Source: Streptomyces rhizoryzae
GTDB lineage: Bacteria > Actinomycetota > Actinomycetes > Streptomycetales > Streptomycetaceae
Direction of reading: 5' to 3'
Assembly: GCF_023155275.1 (NCBI RefSeq)
Contig: NZ_JALMUV010000025.1
Location: 1-64,000, forward strand
DNA: 64,000 nt
Under the pieces are notes generated by a model, which did not search any database, was not told the origin of the DNA, and saw only the letters and a program-made list of their open reading frames with translations. The number at the start of each line of letters is the position of its first letter. Position 1 is the stretch's first letter. Shown here piece after piece: positions 46,781-57,422 of this stretch. The position numbers and the translations under genes are program-made.

Positions 46781-47851
46781 TCAGCTCGCGTACTCACCGG
46801 TCAGGGCCACTGCCTCGGCGTGATCGCCGCGCTCGACGATCTCCCCGCTGACCCAGGCGTCCACGCCGCGGTCGGCCAGGGTGGCCAGGGCGACGTCCAC
46901 CGACTCCTGGGGGACGACGGCGATCATGCCGACGCCCATGTTCAGGGTCTTCTCCAGCTCCAGCCGCTCCACCGAGCCGGCGGAGCCGACCAGGTCGAAG
47001 ATCGCGCCCGGCGCCCAGGTGGCGCGGTCCACGGTGGCGTGCAGGCCGTCCGGGATCACCCGGGCGAGGTTGCTGGCCAGGCCGCCGCCGGTGATGTGCG
47101 AGAAGGCGTGCACCTCGCAGGTGCGGGTCAGCGCCAGGCAGTCCAGCGAGTAGATCTTGGTGGGCTCCAGCAGCTCCTCGCCGAGGGTGCGGCCGAGCTC
47201 GGGGACCTCCTGCTCCAGGGAGAGGCCGGCCCGGTCGAAGAGGACGTGGCGGACCAGGGAGTACCCGTTCGAGTGGAGTCCGGAGGACGCCATCGCGATC
47301 ACCGCGTCGCCCGTACGGATGCGCTCCGCGCCCAGCACGCGGTCGGCCTCGACCACGCCGGTGCCGGCGCCGGCCACGTCGAACTCGTCCGGGCCCAGCA
47401 GCCCCGGGTGCTCGGCGGTCTCGCCGCCGACCAGCGCGCAGCCGGCCAGCACACAGCCCTCGGCGATGCCCTTGACGATCGCGGCGACCCGCTCCGGGTA
47501 GACCTTGCCGACGCAGATGTAGTCGGTCATGAACAGCGGCTCGGCGCCGCAGACCACCAGGTCGTCGACGACCATGGCGACCAGGTCGTGGCCGATGGTG
47601 TCGTAGACGCCCATCTTGCGGGCGATGTCGACCTTGGTGCCGACACCGTCGGTGGCCGAGGCCAGCAGCGGACGCTCGTAGCGCTTGAGCGCGGAGGCGT
47701 CGAAGAGGCCGGCGAAACCGCCAAGCCCGCCGACGACCTCCGGGCGGGTGGCCTTGGCCACCCACTTCTTCATGAGGTCCACGGCGCGGTCGCCGGCTTC
47801 GATGTCGACACCCGCGCTCGCGTAGCTGGCACCGGTTGATTCAGCGGACAT
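46781..47851 (-). CDS. purM: Phosphoribosylformylglycinamidine cyclo-ligase (AIR synthetase)
   Basis: The 356-residue enzyme closes the imidazole ring of the purine pathway (FGAM to AIR, ATP-dependent). Family features: SYASAGVDIEAGDRAV at the start, ATDGVGTKVDIA, HDLVAMVVDDLVVCGAEPLFMTDY, ALVGGETAEHPG and HITGGGL. ATG 47851 is the conserved start, with a weak ribosome-binding site, and lies 35 bp after the purF stop, so the two are co-transcribed and purM may depend on translational read-in. It ends before a bidirectional hairpin. Confidence 0.97.
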   Translation of the reverse strand: MSAESTGASYASAGVDIEAGDRAVDLMKKWVAKATRPEVVGGLGGFAGLFDASALKRYERPLLASATDGVGTKVDIARKMGVYDTIGHDLVAMVVDDLVVCGAEPLFMTDYICVGKVYPERVAAIVKGIAEGCVLAGCALVGGETAEHPGLLGPDEFDVAGAGTGVVEADRVLGAERIRTGDAVIAMASSGLHSNGYSLVRHVLFDRAGLSLEQEVPELGRTLGEELLEPTKIYSLDCLALTRTCEVHAFSHITGGGLASNLARVIPDGLHATVDRATWAPGAIFDLVGSAGSVERLELEKTLNMGVGMIAVVPQESVDVALATLADRGVDAWVSGEIVERGDHAEAVALTGEYAS

Positions 47852-47886
47852 GGCCGATAACTTTCGTTCGGGTGGTGTGACGAGCT

Positions 47887-49446
47887 CTACGGGCGACGCA
47901 GCGCGTCGGCGCCGCCGACCCCCACGGTGAGCGTCCGGAGGCCGTCCACGTCGGACGTGGCCGGGGCCTTGGTCTCGGACTCCAGGAGGTGCTTGCCCAG
48001 CAGCTCGGGGTCCGGCAGCTCCATCGGGTACTCGCCGTCGAAGCAGGCGCGGCACAGCTTCGGCTTGTCGATGGCGGTCGCCTCGATCATGCCGTCGATG
48101 GAGATGTACGCCAGCGAATCGGCGCCCAGCGACGTACCGATCTCCTCGACGCTCAGCCCGTTGGCGATCAGCTCCGCGCGGGTGGCGAAGTCGATGCCGA
48201 AGAAGCACGGCCACTTGATCGGCGGGGACGAGATCCGGATGTGGACCTCGGCGGCGCCGGCCTCGCGCAGCATCCGGACCAGGGCGCGCTGGGTGTTGCC
48301 GCGGACGATCGAGTCGTCGACGACCACCAGGCGCTTGCCGCGGATGACTTCCTTGAGCGGGTTGAGCTTGAGGCGGATGCCGAGCTGGCGGATGGTCTGC
48401 GAGGGCTGGATGAAGGTCCGGCCCACGTAGGAGTTCTTGACCAGGCCGGAACCGTAGGGGATGCCGCTGGCCTCGGCGTAGCCGACCGCGGCCGGGGTGC
48501 CGGACTCCGGGGTCGCTATCACCAGGTCCGCGTCGGCGGGCGCCTCGGCGGCCAGCTTGCGGCCCATCTCCACCCGGGAGAGGTAGACGTTGCGGCCCGC
48601 GATGTCGGTGTCGGGGCGGGCGAGGTAGACGTACTCGAAGACGCAGCCCTTGGGGCGGGCCTCGGCGAAGCGGGAGCTGCGCAGGCCGTCCTCGTCGACG
48701 GCGATCAGCTCACCGGGCTCGATCTCCCGGATGAAGCTGGCGCCGACGATGTCCAGGGCGGCGGTCTCGGAGGCCACCACCCAGCCGCGCTCCAGGCGGC
48801 CCAGGACCAGCGGGCGGATGCCCTGCGGGTCGCGGGCGGCGTAGAGCGTGTGCTCGTCCATGAAGCAGAGCGAGAAGGCGCCCTTGACCTTCGGCAGGAC
48901 GCGGGGCGCGGCCTCCTCGACGGTCAGCGGCTTGCCGTCCTCGTCGACCTGGCCGGCCAGCAGGGCGGTGACCAGGTCGGTGTCGTTGGTCGCCGCGACC
49001 TGGGTGGCCCGGCCGCCCTCGCGGGGCAGCGCGGCGACCATCTCGGCCAGTTCGGCGGTGTTGACCAGATTGCCGTTGTGGCCGAGCGCGATCGAACCGT
49101 GCGCGGTGGCGCGGAACGTCGGCTGGGCGTTCTCCCACACCGAGGCACCGGTGGTGGAGTAGCGGGCGTGGCCCACGGCGATATGGCCCTGGAGGGAGCT
49201 GAGGGAGGTTTCGTCGAAGACCTGGGAAACCAGGCCCATGTCCTTGAAGACGAGGATTTGGGAGCCGTTGCTCACCGCGATGCCCGCGGACTCCTGTCCA
49301 CGGTGCTGCAGCGCGTACAGCCCGAAGTAGGTGAGTTTGGCGACCTCTTCTCCCGGGGCCCAGACTCCGAAGACGCCGCAGGCGTCCTGGGGGCCCTTCT
49401 CACCGGGGAGCAGGTCGTGGTTGAGTCGTCCGTCACCACGTGGCAC
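47887..49446 (-). CDS. purF: Amidophosphoribosyltransferase (first step of purine synthesis)
   Basis: The 519-residue enzyme transfers ammonia from glutamine to PRPP. The N-terminal nucleophile Cys is seen in GPQDACGVFGVW (about residue 24), which implies removal of a propeptide as in the Bacillus-type enzyme. The PRPP-binding loop is VVDDSIVRGNT (about residue 370), and CRACFDGEYP near the C terminus supplies ligand-type cysteines for the iron-sulfur cluster. GTG 49446 is the start; a TAGACT -10-like element lies about eight bases upstream, so the mRNA may be leaderless. purM follows after 35 bp. Confidence 0.96.
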   Translation of the reverse strand: MPRGDGRLNHDLLPGEKGPQDACGVFGVWAPGEEVAKLTYFGLYALQHRGQESAGIAVSNGSQILVFKDMGLVSQVFDETSLSSLQGHIAVGHARYSTTGASVWENAQPTFRATAHGSIALGHNGNLVNTAELAEMVAALPREGGRATQVAATNDTDLVTALLAGQVDEDGKPLTVEEAAPRVLPKVKGAFSLCFMDEHTLYAARDPQGIRPLVLGRLERGWVVASETAALDIVGASFIREIEPGELIAVDEDGLRSSRFAEARPKGCVFEYVYLARPDTDIAGRNVYLSRVEMGRKLAAEAPADADLVIATPESGTPAAVGYAEASGIPYGSGLVKNSYVGRTFIQPSQTIRQLGIRLKLNPLKEVIRGKRLVVVDDSIVRGNTQRALVRMLREAGAAEVHIRISSPPIKWPCFFGIDFATRAELIANGLSVEEIGTSLGADSLAYISIDGMIEATAIDKPKLCRACFDGEYPMELPDPELLGKHLLESETKAPATSDVDGLRTLTVGVGGADALRRP

Positions 49447-49915
49447 GTCCCAGAGTCTAGGGCAGGTCGCGGATTCATCCGAACCGGGGATGGCAGGGCG
49501 GCTGGAGGAGTGCATGAACGGCGCGTTAAGCGTGCTTGACGTGCCCACGGCCGCACGGCCAGGATTCCTGCCCATGCAGACCCCGCAGCCCTTGGCGCGC
49601 CTGGCGTGCCACCGGGCGCCCCACCGCGCGCCGCGCCTGGTGCGCCGCCGCCACGTCGACCTCGGTCGGCTGGCCAGCGCCGTCTGTCGCCGCGGCTGAC
49701 CCGGGCGGCCGGGCGCCACCGCGCCGCCGCCGAGCTGCACGCTCCCGTTTCCCTCCGCACACCCGCCAGGGCTTTTCCGGCGGATCCGCGCCGTATGCCG
49801 GATCCGTGCCGGCCCGGCCGGTGTGACATTCGCGACGCCTGCCCGCCCCCCGCCGTCCCCGGGTGCCGGCGCGCCGCCGCACGCTCCCGCACCGACTCCC
49901 TGGAGAGCCGCGACG
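49447..49915. other. Divergent purF / sulfatase leader region
   Basis: Contains a short open frame (49574-49699) that looks like a cysteine-type leader peptide, and downstream an inverted/direct repeat of CGGATCCG at 49781-49788 and 49799-49806 that could form part of an attenuation or anti-Shine-Dalgarno structure. The purF promoter (TAGACT near 49460) lies at the left end. Confidence 0.5.
49574..49699 (+). CDS. Putative cysteine-type leader peptide upstream of the sulfatase gene
   Basis: A 41-codon frame ends RLVRRRHVDLGRLASAVCRRG. The RRHVDLxRxxSAxCR pattern is the one carried by the short 'putative leader peptides' that precede sulfur-metabolism genes in streptomycetes, where ribosome stalling at the Cys codon is thought to report cysteine supply. 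A shorter version from GTG 49640 would be 19 residues, nearer to the usual size. It ends 216 bp before the sulfatase start. AGGA stands nine bases before ATG 49574. Expression is not proven. Confidence 0.6.
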   Translation: MQTPQPLARLACHRAPHRAPRLVRRRHVDLGRLASAVCRRG

Positions 49916-51394
49916 ATGACCTCCGCCGACCCTGCCCGCCCCGCCACCCCTTCCCGCCCGGTGCCCGCCGCCGCTCCCGCCCTGTCCCGGCGCGCCTTCG
50001 GCGGGCTCGCGGGCGCGGCCGCCGCCGCGGGCGGCCTCGGCGCCCTGGCGGCTGCCCCGGCCGCCGCGGCCGCCGCTCCGCCGCAGCCCGCCGAGCGCCC
50101 CTTCCGGGCAACCCCCGGGCGGCGCTCCCGGCGCCCCAACATCCTGTTCATCCTCGGCGACGACCTGGGCTGGGCCGACCTGTCGTCGTACGGCGCGTCC
50201 GGGATCAGGACGCCGCACCTGGACCGGCTGGCCCGGCAGGGCGTCCGCTTCACCCAGGGCTACTCGGGGTCCGCGACCTGCTCCCCCACCCGCTTCTCGC
50301 TCTACACCGGCCGCTACCCGGGCCGCACCAGGGGCGGGCTGGCCGAGCCGATCGCCGACCGGGGCGTGGGACTGGAGCCGGGCCACCCCACGCTCGCCTC
50401 CCTGCTGCGGGACGCCGGCTACGCCACCGCGCTGATCGGCAAGTGGCACTGCGGCTACCTGCCGGACCACAGCCCCACCAAGTCCGGCTGGGACACCTTC
50501 TTCGGCAACTTCGGCGGCGCGCTGGAGTACTACTCCAAGCTCGGGCTGGCCGGCGAGTACGACCTCTACGAGGGCGACGCGGAGTACAAGGACCTGCGCT
50601 ACTACACCCGGATCCTCACCGAGCGGGCGGTGGACCACGTCACCGCGGCCGGGCGGGACAAGGACCGGCCCTGGCTGCTGAACCTCAACTACACGACACC
50701 GCACTGGCCGTGGATCGCGGACGGCGACACCGCCGAGAGCGCCGAGATCGTCCGCCGGATCAGGGCGGGAGACCGGCGGGCGCTCTTCCACGAGGACGGC
50801 GGCTCGCTGGAGAAGTACCGGCAGATGGTCGAGGACCTGGACCGCTCGGTCGGCGAGGTGCTGGCCGCGCTGCGCCGCTCCGGGCAGGAGGAGGACACCT
50901 TCGTCTTCTTCGCCAGCGACAACGGCGGGGAGCGCTGGTCGTACAACTGGCCGCTGTCGGGCGGGAAGGCGTCGCTCCAGGAGGGCGGGATCCGGGTGCC
51001 CACGCTCGTCCGCTGGCCGGCCCGGATCGACGCCGGGCAGGTCAGCCACGAGCCGGTCGTCACCCCGGACTGGACCGCCACCCTGCTGGAGCTCGCGGGC
51101 GCCCGCCCGGACCGCCGCTACCCGCTGGACGGGACGAGCCTGGCCGGCTACCTGCTGCGCGGGGAGCGGCCGGCCGAGCGGGACCTCTTCTGGCGGGTGC
51201 GCGGGGAACGGGCGCTGCGCCGCGGGGAGTGGAAGTACTACCGCGGCCGCGACGGGCGCGACCAGCTCTTCCACCTCACCGCCGATCCGCGGGAGCAGGC
51301 CGACCGGGCGGGCCACGAGAAGGAGCTGCTGGCCCGGCTGCGGGCGGCCTGGGAGGCGGTGGACCGGACGCTGCTGCCCTACCCGCAGGGCTGA
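49916..51394 (+). CDS. Tat-exported arylsulfatase-family enzyme
   Basis: The 492-residue protein has a twin-arginine signal (SRRAFGGLAGAAAAAGGLGAL, residues about 22-45) and an Ala-rich cleavage zone, then an alkaline-phosphatase-superfamily sulfatase domain: RPNILFILGDDLGWADLS (metal Asp pair), the formylglycine motif CSPTR in SATCSPTRFSLYTGRYP, IGKWHCG, and FFASDNGGERW. The Cys must be converted to formylglycine for activity. It probably releases sulfate from an extracellular ester. GGAGAG lies about nine bases before ATG 49916. A leader-peptide-like frame upstream suggests control by sulfur status. It converges on the isomerase-like gene. Confidence 0.92.
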   Translation: MTSADPARPATPSRPVPAAAPALSRRAFGGLAGAAAAAGGLGALAAAPAAAAAAPPQPAERPFRATPGRRSRRPNILFILGDDLGWADLSSYGASGIRTPHLDRLARQGVRFTQGYSGSATCSPTRFSLYTGRYPGRTRGGLAEPIADRGVGLEPGHPTLASLLRDAGYATALIGKWHCGYLPDHSPTKSGWDTFFGNFGGALEYYSKLGLAGEYDLYEGDAEYKDLRYYTRILTERAVDHVTAAGRDKDRPWLLNLNYTTPHWPWIADGDTAESAEIVRRIRAGDRRALFHEDGGSLEKYRQMVEDLDRSVGEVLAALRRSGQEEDTFVFFASDNGGERWSYNWPLSGGKASLQEGGIRVPTLVRWPARIDAGQVSHEPVVTPDWTATLLELAGARPDRRYPLDGTSLAGYLLRGERPAERDLFWRVRGERALRRGEWKYYRGRDGRDQLFHLTADPREQADRAGHEKELLARLRAAWEAVDRTLLPYPQG

Positions 51395-51402
51395 CCGGCC
51401 GG

Positions 51403-51439
51403 CCGCGGGCGGGCGCCCCGGGGGAGCGCCCGGCCGCGG
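51403..51439. terminator. GC-rich hairpin between convergent genes
   Basis: CCGCGGGCGGGCGC and GCGCCCGGCCGCGG can form an imperfect stem across 51403-51439, between the ends of the plus-strand sulfatase and minus-strand isomerase-like genes. Confidence 0.45.
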
Positions 51440-51447
51440 CGGCGGTG

Positions 51448-52245
51448 TCAGCTCATGACGGGCAGCAGGCCGGCGAGGTCGGCCCGTTCGCCGCTGGCGC
51501 CGACCGCCGCCGCGGCCACCGCCGCCGCCCAGTCCGTACGGCCGGTGGCCAGGCGTATCCAGGTGAGCGGGTCGGTCTCGACGACGTTCGGGGGCGTACC
51601 GCGGGTGTGCCGGGGGCCCTCGACGCACTGCACCACGGCGAACGGCGGGACCCGGACCTCGACCGAGCCGCCGGGCGCCTTGGCGGCCAGGGCGTCGGCG
51701 AGCAGCCGGACGGTGGTGGCCAGCGCGTGCCGGTCGAAGGGGATCTCCTGGCCCAGGGCGTCGGCCAGGTCGTCGGTGTGGACGGTGAGTTCGACGCAGC
51801 GGGTGACCAGATAGTCGCCGAGCAGCATGGCGCCGGGCCGGCACGCGAGGACCCGGTCGTCGGGCTCGCCCTCCAGCGCTTGGGCGAACTCCCCGGCGGT
51901 GCGCTCCAGCAGCTCGACCGGGTCGCCGGCCGCCGCGAGCGCGCGGACGTGCTCGTCGATCCCGGCGGCGTACTGCGCGGCGGCCGGCGCCCAGGCCGCC
52001 AGGGAGACCTCCGGCTGCGCCGGGGCCGGCAGCCGCAGGGCGCGCGCCACGCTGCCGACCGCCATCGACAGGTGGGCGGCCAGCTCGCGCACCGTCCAGT
52101 CGCCGAGCCGGGTGGGCAGCGCCAACTGCGCGGGCGTCAGGGCGCCGACGGTCCGGCGGACCTGTGCGTACTGGGCCGTGACGGCGGCGCGGGTCGTGAC
52201 CGGGTCGTACCGGCGGGCGCGCGGCGAACGCGGGGCGGGAGACAT
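51448..52245 (-). CDS. Mycothiol-dependent maleylpyruvate isomerase-like / sterol-carrier family protein
   Basis: The 265-residue protein has the DinB-like four-helix fold of mycothiol-dependent enzymes, with metal-ligand candidates in TVRELAAHLSMA (about residue 56) and TRCVELTVHTDDLADAL (about 145-160, Glu and His), followed by an SCP2-like C-terminal domain (VPPFAVVQCVEGPRHTRGTPPNVVETDP). Such proteins conjugate or isomerise small electrophiles with mycothiol, the thiol of actinobacteria. The substrate is unknown. ATG 52245 is used. It follows the M23 peptidase gene (gap of nine bases), so the two are probably one transcript. Confidence 0.85.
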   Translation of the reverse strand: MSPAPRSPRARRYDPVTTRAAVTAQYAQVRRTVGALTPAQLALPTRLGDWTVRELAAHLSMAVGSVARALRLPAPAQPEVSLAAWAPAAAQYAAGIDEHVRALAAAGDPVELLERTAGEFAQALEGEPDDRVLACRPGAMLLGDYLVTRCVELTVHTDDLADALGQEIPFDRHALATTVRLLADALAAKAPGGSVEVRVPPFAVVQCVEGPRHTRGTPPNVVETDPLTWIRLATGRTDWAAAVAAAAVGASGERADLAGLLPVMS

Positions 52246-52254
52246 GCGGCCAGC

Positions 52255-53211
52255 CTAGGCGGCGCCACTGACATCCGGCCGCGGATCCCCCGGGCCGGCC
52301 GGGGCGGCGTGGGCCGGGCCGGTGTGCGGCGGGGCGGCGTGGGCCGGGCCGGCCTCGAAGACCTCGCCGTTGCGCGGGACGCCGATGCCGTGCCAGGTGA
52401 ACGGGAGGCCGTCGGCGGTGTTCGGGTCGCCGGTGGTCATCAGCTGGAAGTGGACGTGCGGTTCGGTGCTGTTGCCGGAGTTGCCGCAGGCGCCGAGCAC
52501 CTGCCCGGCGCGCACCCGGTCGCCGGGCCGCACGGCCAGCGACCCGCGCCGGACGTGGGCGTAGAGCGCGTACGTGCCGCCGCCGAGGTCGAGGACGACG
52601 TGGTTGCCGATCATCCGGCGGGCGCCGCCCAGGGTGCGGACCAGGCCCTCGGCCAGGAACAGGTAGCCGAGCGCGAGCCAGGACGTGCGGCTGAGGTGGT
52701 CGCGCTGGCGGTCGTCGGCGCGGACGACGGTGGCGTCGGCGACGGCGGTCAGCGGCATCCCGAAGGCCGGGAAGTCCTCGCTGCGGCGGGCGACCGGCCA
52801 CCAGCCGAAGGCCGGCCGGGCGCCCGGCTCCGGTTCGGCCACCAGGTCGATGGCGTAGGTCTGGCCGTAGGCCCGGGTGCCGTGGCTGGGGATCCGGTCC
52901 GCGGGGCTGTTCAGGGCCTTCCAGCGGCCGGTCACCGGGGGCGCCACCGCGAGCGGCCGGGCGCCGGGCGCGCCCCCGGCGCCGGTGCCCCGCCGCCCGT
53001 TGGCCAGGGCGGTGACGGCCACCGAGAGGGCGAACGGCACCCACGTCAGCCAGTACGGGATGGCGGCGAAGTGGCTCCCCACCACCATCGCGAGGAAGAC
53101 CAGCATGCCGAGCCGGCCGGCGGCGTCGGCGGCCCGGCGCAGCGCGGCGGACCGCGCGGCGGACGGGCGCCCGGGCGGCGCGCCGGTCGGCGGTGTGGAC
53201 GTGGACGGCAT
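52255..53211 (-). CDS. M23-family peptidase, membrane-anchored
   Basis: The 318-residue protein has two short membrane segments (about 33-50 LGMLVFLAMVVGSHFAA and 53-70 WLTWVPFALSVAVTALA) and an M23/LytM-like domain from about 110 to 280. Candidate zinc ligands are the His and Asp of SHGTRAYGQTYAIDL and the HxH of HVHFQL; the usual HxGxD spacing is altered. NHVVLDLGGGTYALYAHV and LGACGNSGNS are the typical core strands. AGGGGGA lies five bases before ATG 53211. A triple TTACGTA repeat stands about 125 bp upstream. A wall hydrolase or an inactive relative. Confidence 0.85.
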   Translation of the reverse strand: MPSTSTPPTGAPPGRPSAARSAALRRAADAAGRLGMLVFLAMVVGSHFAAIPYWLTWVPFALSVAVTALANGRRGTGAGGAPGARPLAVAPPVTGRWKALNSPADRIPSHGTRAYGQTYAIDLVAEPEPGARPAFGWWPVARRSEDFPAFGMPLTAVADATVVRADDRQRDHLSRTSWLALGYLFLAEGLVRTLGGARRMIGNHVVLDLGGGTYALYAHVRRGSLAVRPGDRVRAGQVLGACGNSGNSTEPHVHFQLMTTGDPNTADGLPFTWHGIGVPRNGEVFEAGPAHAAPPHTGPAHAAPAGPGDPRPDVSGAA

Positions 53212-53334
53212 GGCGGTCCCCCTGTGGTCGGCCGGGCGCCGGCGCCCGGCGGTGGTCGGCGGCCCGGCGGCGTCCGGCCGGTCGCCGGTCCGGGGGCACC
53301 CCGCCGCCCCCGCCGCTCAGGATCCGCCCCACCA

Positions 53335-53357
53335 GATTACGTAGTTACGTAATTACG
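53335..53357. promoter_or_regulatory. Triple TTACGTA-type repeat, probable regulator site
   Basis: ATTACGTAGTTACGTAATTACG holds three iterations of TTACG at eight-base spacing, including the palindrome TTACGTAA. It is a sharp A+T-rich island in GC-rich DNA, 124 bp upstream of the M23 gene and 44 bp before the purL terminator. Helical phasing is imperfect, but the symmetry suits a dimeric repressor. Confidence 0.45.
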
Positions 53358-53400
53358 AGCAACCAAAGGGGAGCTGCGCACCGGCCGGAGGGCGCGGAAC

Positions 53401-53442
53401 AGCACGACGGCCCGCCAGGCGCTCCTGGCGGGCCGTCGTGCT
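53401..53442 (-). terminator. Terminator of the purSQL operon
   Basis: AGCACGACGGCCCGCCAGG (53401-53419) pairs perfectly over 19 bp with its complement at 53424-53442 around a four-base loop. It lies 26 bp past the purL stop on the minus strand. Confidence 0.93.
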
Positions 53443-53468
53443 GCCGGCCGCGGCGGGCCGGGCCGTAC

Positions 53469-55717
<2,249 letters not shown>

Positions 55718-55721
<4 letters not shown>

Positions 55722-56422
55722 GCGCCCACCAGCTTCTTCAGGATCGAGGTGAAGAACCCGAGCCCGTCGGTGCGGCCGGTGCCGATCAGCGGCTCGACGG
55801 CGTGCTCGGGGTGCGGCATCAGGCCGACGACATTGCCCGCCTCATTGGTGATGCCGGCGATGTCGCGGAGCGAGCCGTTGGGGTTTCCGTACCCGTCGGC
55901 GGCCGGGCCGGCGGTGGCGTAGCGGAAGGCCACCCGGCCCTCGGCCTCCAGCATGTCCAGCGTCCGCTCGTCGGCGACATAACGGCCGTCGATGTTCTTC
56001 AGCGGAATGCTGATCTCCTGGCCCGGCGCGTAGTCGGCGGTCCAGGCGGTGGCGGCGTTCTCCACCCGCAGCTTCTGGTCGCGGCAGAGGAAATGCAGGT
56101 GATTGTTGCGGAGCATGGCGCCCGGCAGCAGGTGCGTCTCGGTGAGTACCTGGAAGCCGTTGCAGATGCCCAGCACCGGCATCCCGGCCCGGGCCTGTTC
56201 GAGCACGGTCTCCATCACCGGCGAGAACCGGGAGATCGCCCCGGCCCGCAGGTAGTCCCCGTACGAGAAGCCGCCGGGCAGGACCACGGCGTCGACCTGG
56301 TGGAGGTCCTTGTCGCGGTGCCACAGCGGCACCGCCTCGGCCCCGGCCGCCCGGACCGCCCGCTGGGTGTCGCGGTCGTCCAGCGTGCCGGGGAAGGTGA
56401 CGACTCCGACCCGAGCTGTCAT
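55718..56422 (-). CDS. purQ: Phosphoribosylformylglycinamidine synthase, glutaminase subunit I
   Basis: The 234-residue class-I glutaminase has the nucleophile Cys in VLGICNGFQVLTE (about residue 90), the oxyanion loop VVLPGGFSYGDYLRAGA, and the catalytic His/Glu in GLMPHPEHAVEP near the C terminus. It supplies ammonia to PurL through PurS. The start ATG 56422 overlaps the purS stop (ATGA) and its own stop overlaps the purL start, giving tight stoichiometry. Confidence 0.97.
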
Positions 56423-56682
56423 GACTCGGCCCGCACGGCTTCGTCGACCCGGACGGTGAAGTCCTCGATCACGGTGTTGGCGAGGAAGGTCCCGGCCATC
56501 TCATGGATACGGGCGAGGGCGGCCTCGTCGACCGGACCCTCCACCTCAAGTTCGAAACGCTTGCCCTGGCGGACATCGGCGATCCCCTCGAAGCCCAGGC
56601 GTGGCAGTGCGCGCTGCACCGCCTGCCCCTGCGGGTCGAGGATCTCCGGCTTGAGCATGACGTCGACTACGACGCGTGCCAC
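56419..56682 (-). CDS. purS: Phosphoribosylformylglycinamidine synthase subunit PurS
   Basis: The 87-residue protein (VARVVVDVMLKPEILDPQGQAV, then RQGKRFELEVEG) is the small bridging subunit that links PurQ to PurL. GTG 56682 has GGGAG five bases upstream; a GTG two codons earlier is the alternative. It is the first gene of the purS-purQ-purL operon, preceded by an AT-rich gap shared with the divergent Lsr2-like gene. Confidence 0.95.
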   Translation of the reverse strand: MARVVVDVMLKPEILDPQGQAVQRALPRLGFEGIADVRQGKRFELEVEGPVDEAALARIHEMAGTFLANTVIEDFTVRVDEAVRAES

Positions 56683-56982
56683 TGGCACTCCCGGTGGTGT
56701 GGTGCGTAAGGCGGTGACCTCACAGTACCGTGTTCGAAAATCTACGCGCATAGATATACAGTGCGCCCGATCACGGGCAGGTATCGGCACCCATGCCCGG
56801 CAGGAAAAATCTCCGAAAAGAACGGGGGGCCGGATTGCGGCAGGACACGCGGACGAAATTAAATGGGCTTCACAATGCAATGCCCATCGCTGTACAAATG
56901 AAAAAGCATTGATCCCAATCAGCCGGATCCGGAGCATCACCCCATGTCAACAAGGGGTTGCTCCACGAAAGGACCGATATCC
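56683..56982. other. AT-rich divergent region between purS and the Lsr2-like gene
   Basis: No gene. This is one of the least GC-rich stretches of the window (56740-56960). It contains ATCTACGCGCATAGAT at 56741-56756, a palindrome-like element, and TACAAATGAAAAAGCATT near 56894-56911. The promoters of both divergent genes must lie here. The A+T content would make it a binding target for Lsr2 itself. Confidence 0.5.
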
Positions 56983-57303
56983 GTGGCGCAGCGCGTAGTA
57001 GTGACGCTCTCCGATGACATCGACGGAGGAGAAGCCGCAGAGACGGTCATCTTCGGTTTGGACGGGAAGTCGTACGAGATCGACCTCAATCCCGCCAATG
57101 CGAAGAAACTGCGCGGCGCCCTCGCTCCGTACGTCGAGGCCGGCCGCAAGCGGGCCCGCTCCGGCAAGACCTTCCACCGGACCGCGGTGACCCCCGACCC
57201 GGCGGCCGTCCGCGCCTGGGCCCGCTCGCACCAGATGGACGTCCCGCCCCGGGGCCGCATCCCCAAGAAGGTCTACGAAGCCTTCAACGCGGCCAACCTC
57301 TAA
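56983..57303 (+). CDS. lsrL: Lsr2-family nucleoid-associated protein (second-copy, LsrL type)
   Basis: The 106-residue protein has the Lsr2 N-terminal oligomerisation domain (AQRVVVTLSDDIDGGEAAETVIFGLDGKSYEIDL) and C-terminal DNA-binding domain ending with the AT-hook-like RGRIPKK followed by VYEAFNAA. Lsr2 proteins bridge AT-rich DNA and silence acquired and specialised-metabolite genes. Streptomycetes carry two; by its position beside the purine genes this is, from memory, the one called LsrL rather than the main Lsr2. GTG 56983 has AAAGGA nine bases upstream. The tRNA-Gly genes follow. Confidence 0.93.
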   Translation: MAQRVVVTLSDDIDGGEAAETVIFGLDGKSYEIDLNPANAKKLRGALAPYVEAGRKRARSGKTFHRTAVTPDPAAVRAWARSHQMDVPPRGRIPKKVYEAFNAANL

Positions 57304-57341
57304 CCGACTTGCCGGCGCCCGCGGGTGCGCGCACCGCCGAC

Positions 57342-57372
57342 TTGCACAGCACCCCTACTGATCAGCTAGAGT
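57342..57372 (+). promoter_or_regulatory. Candidate promoter of tRNA-Gly(TCC)
   Basis: TTGCAC (57342-57347) and TAGAGT (57367-57372) with a 19-base spacer, about 50 bp before the tRNA. A similar GTTCAA / TAGAGT pair (57501-57506, 57525-57530) precedes tRNA-Gly(GCC) copy 1. Confidence 0.5.
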
Positions 57373-57422
57373 CTGGAGCACGCCGAGGGGCGAGGCCGAG
57401 AGGCCGGGCCCCGAGGAGTCAC

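Noticed and set aside
49526..53332. Very long minus-strand frame antisense to the sulfatase and beyond
   Set aside because: It crosses several well-supported genes on both strands and has shadow composition.
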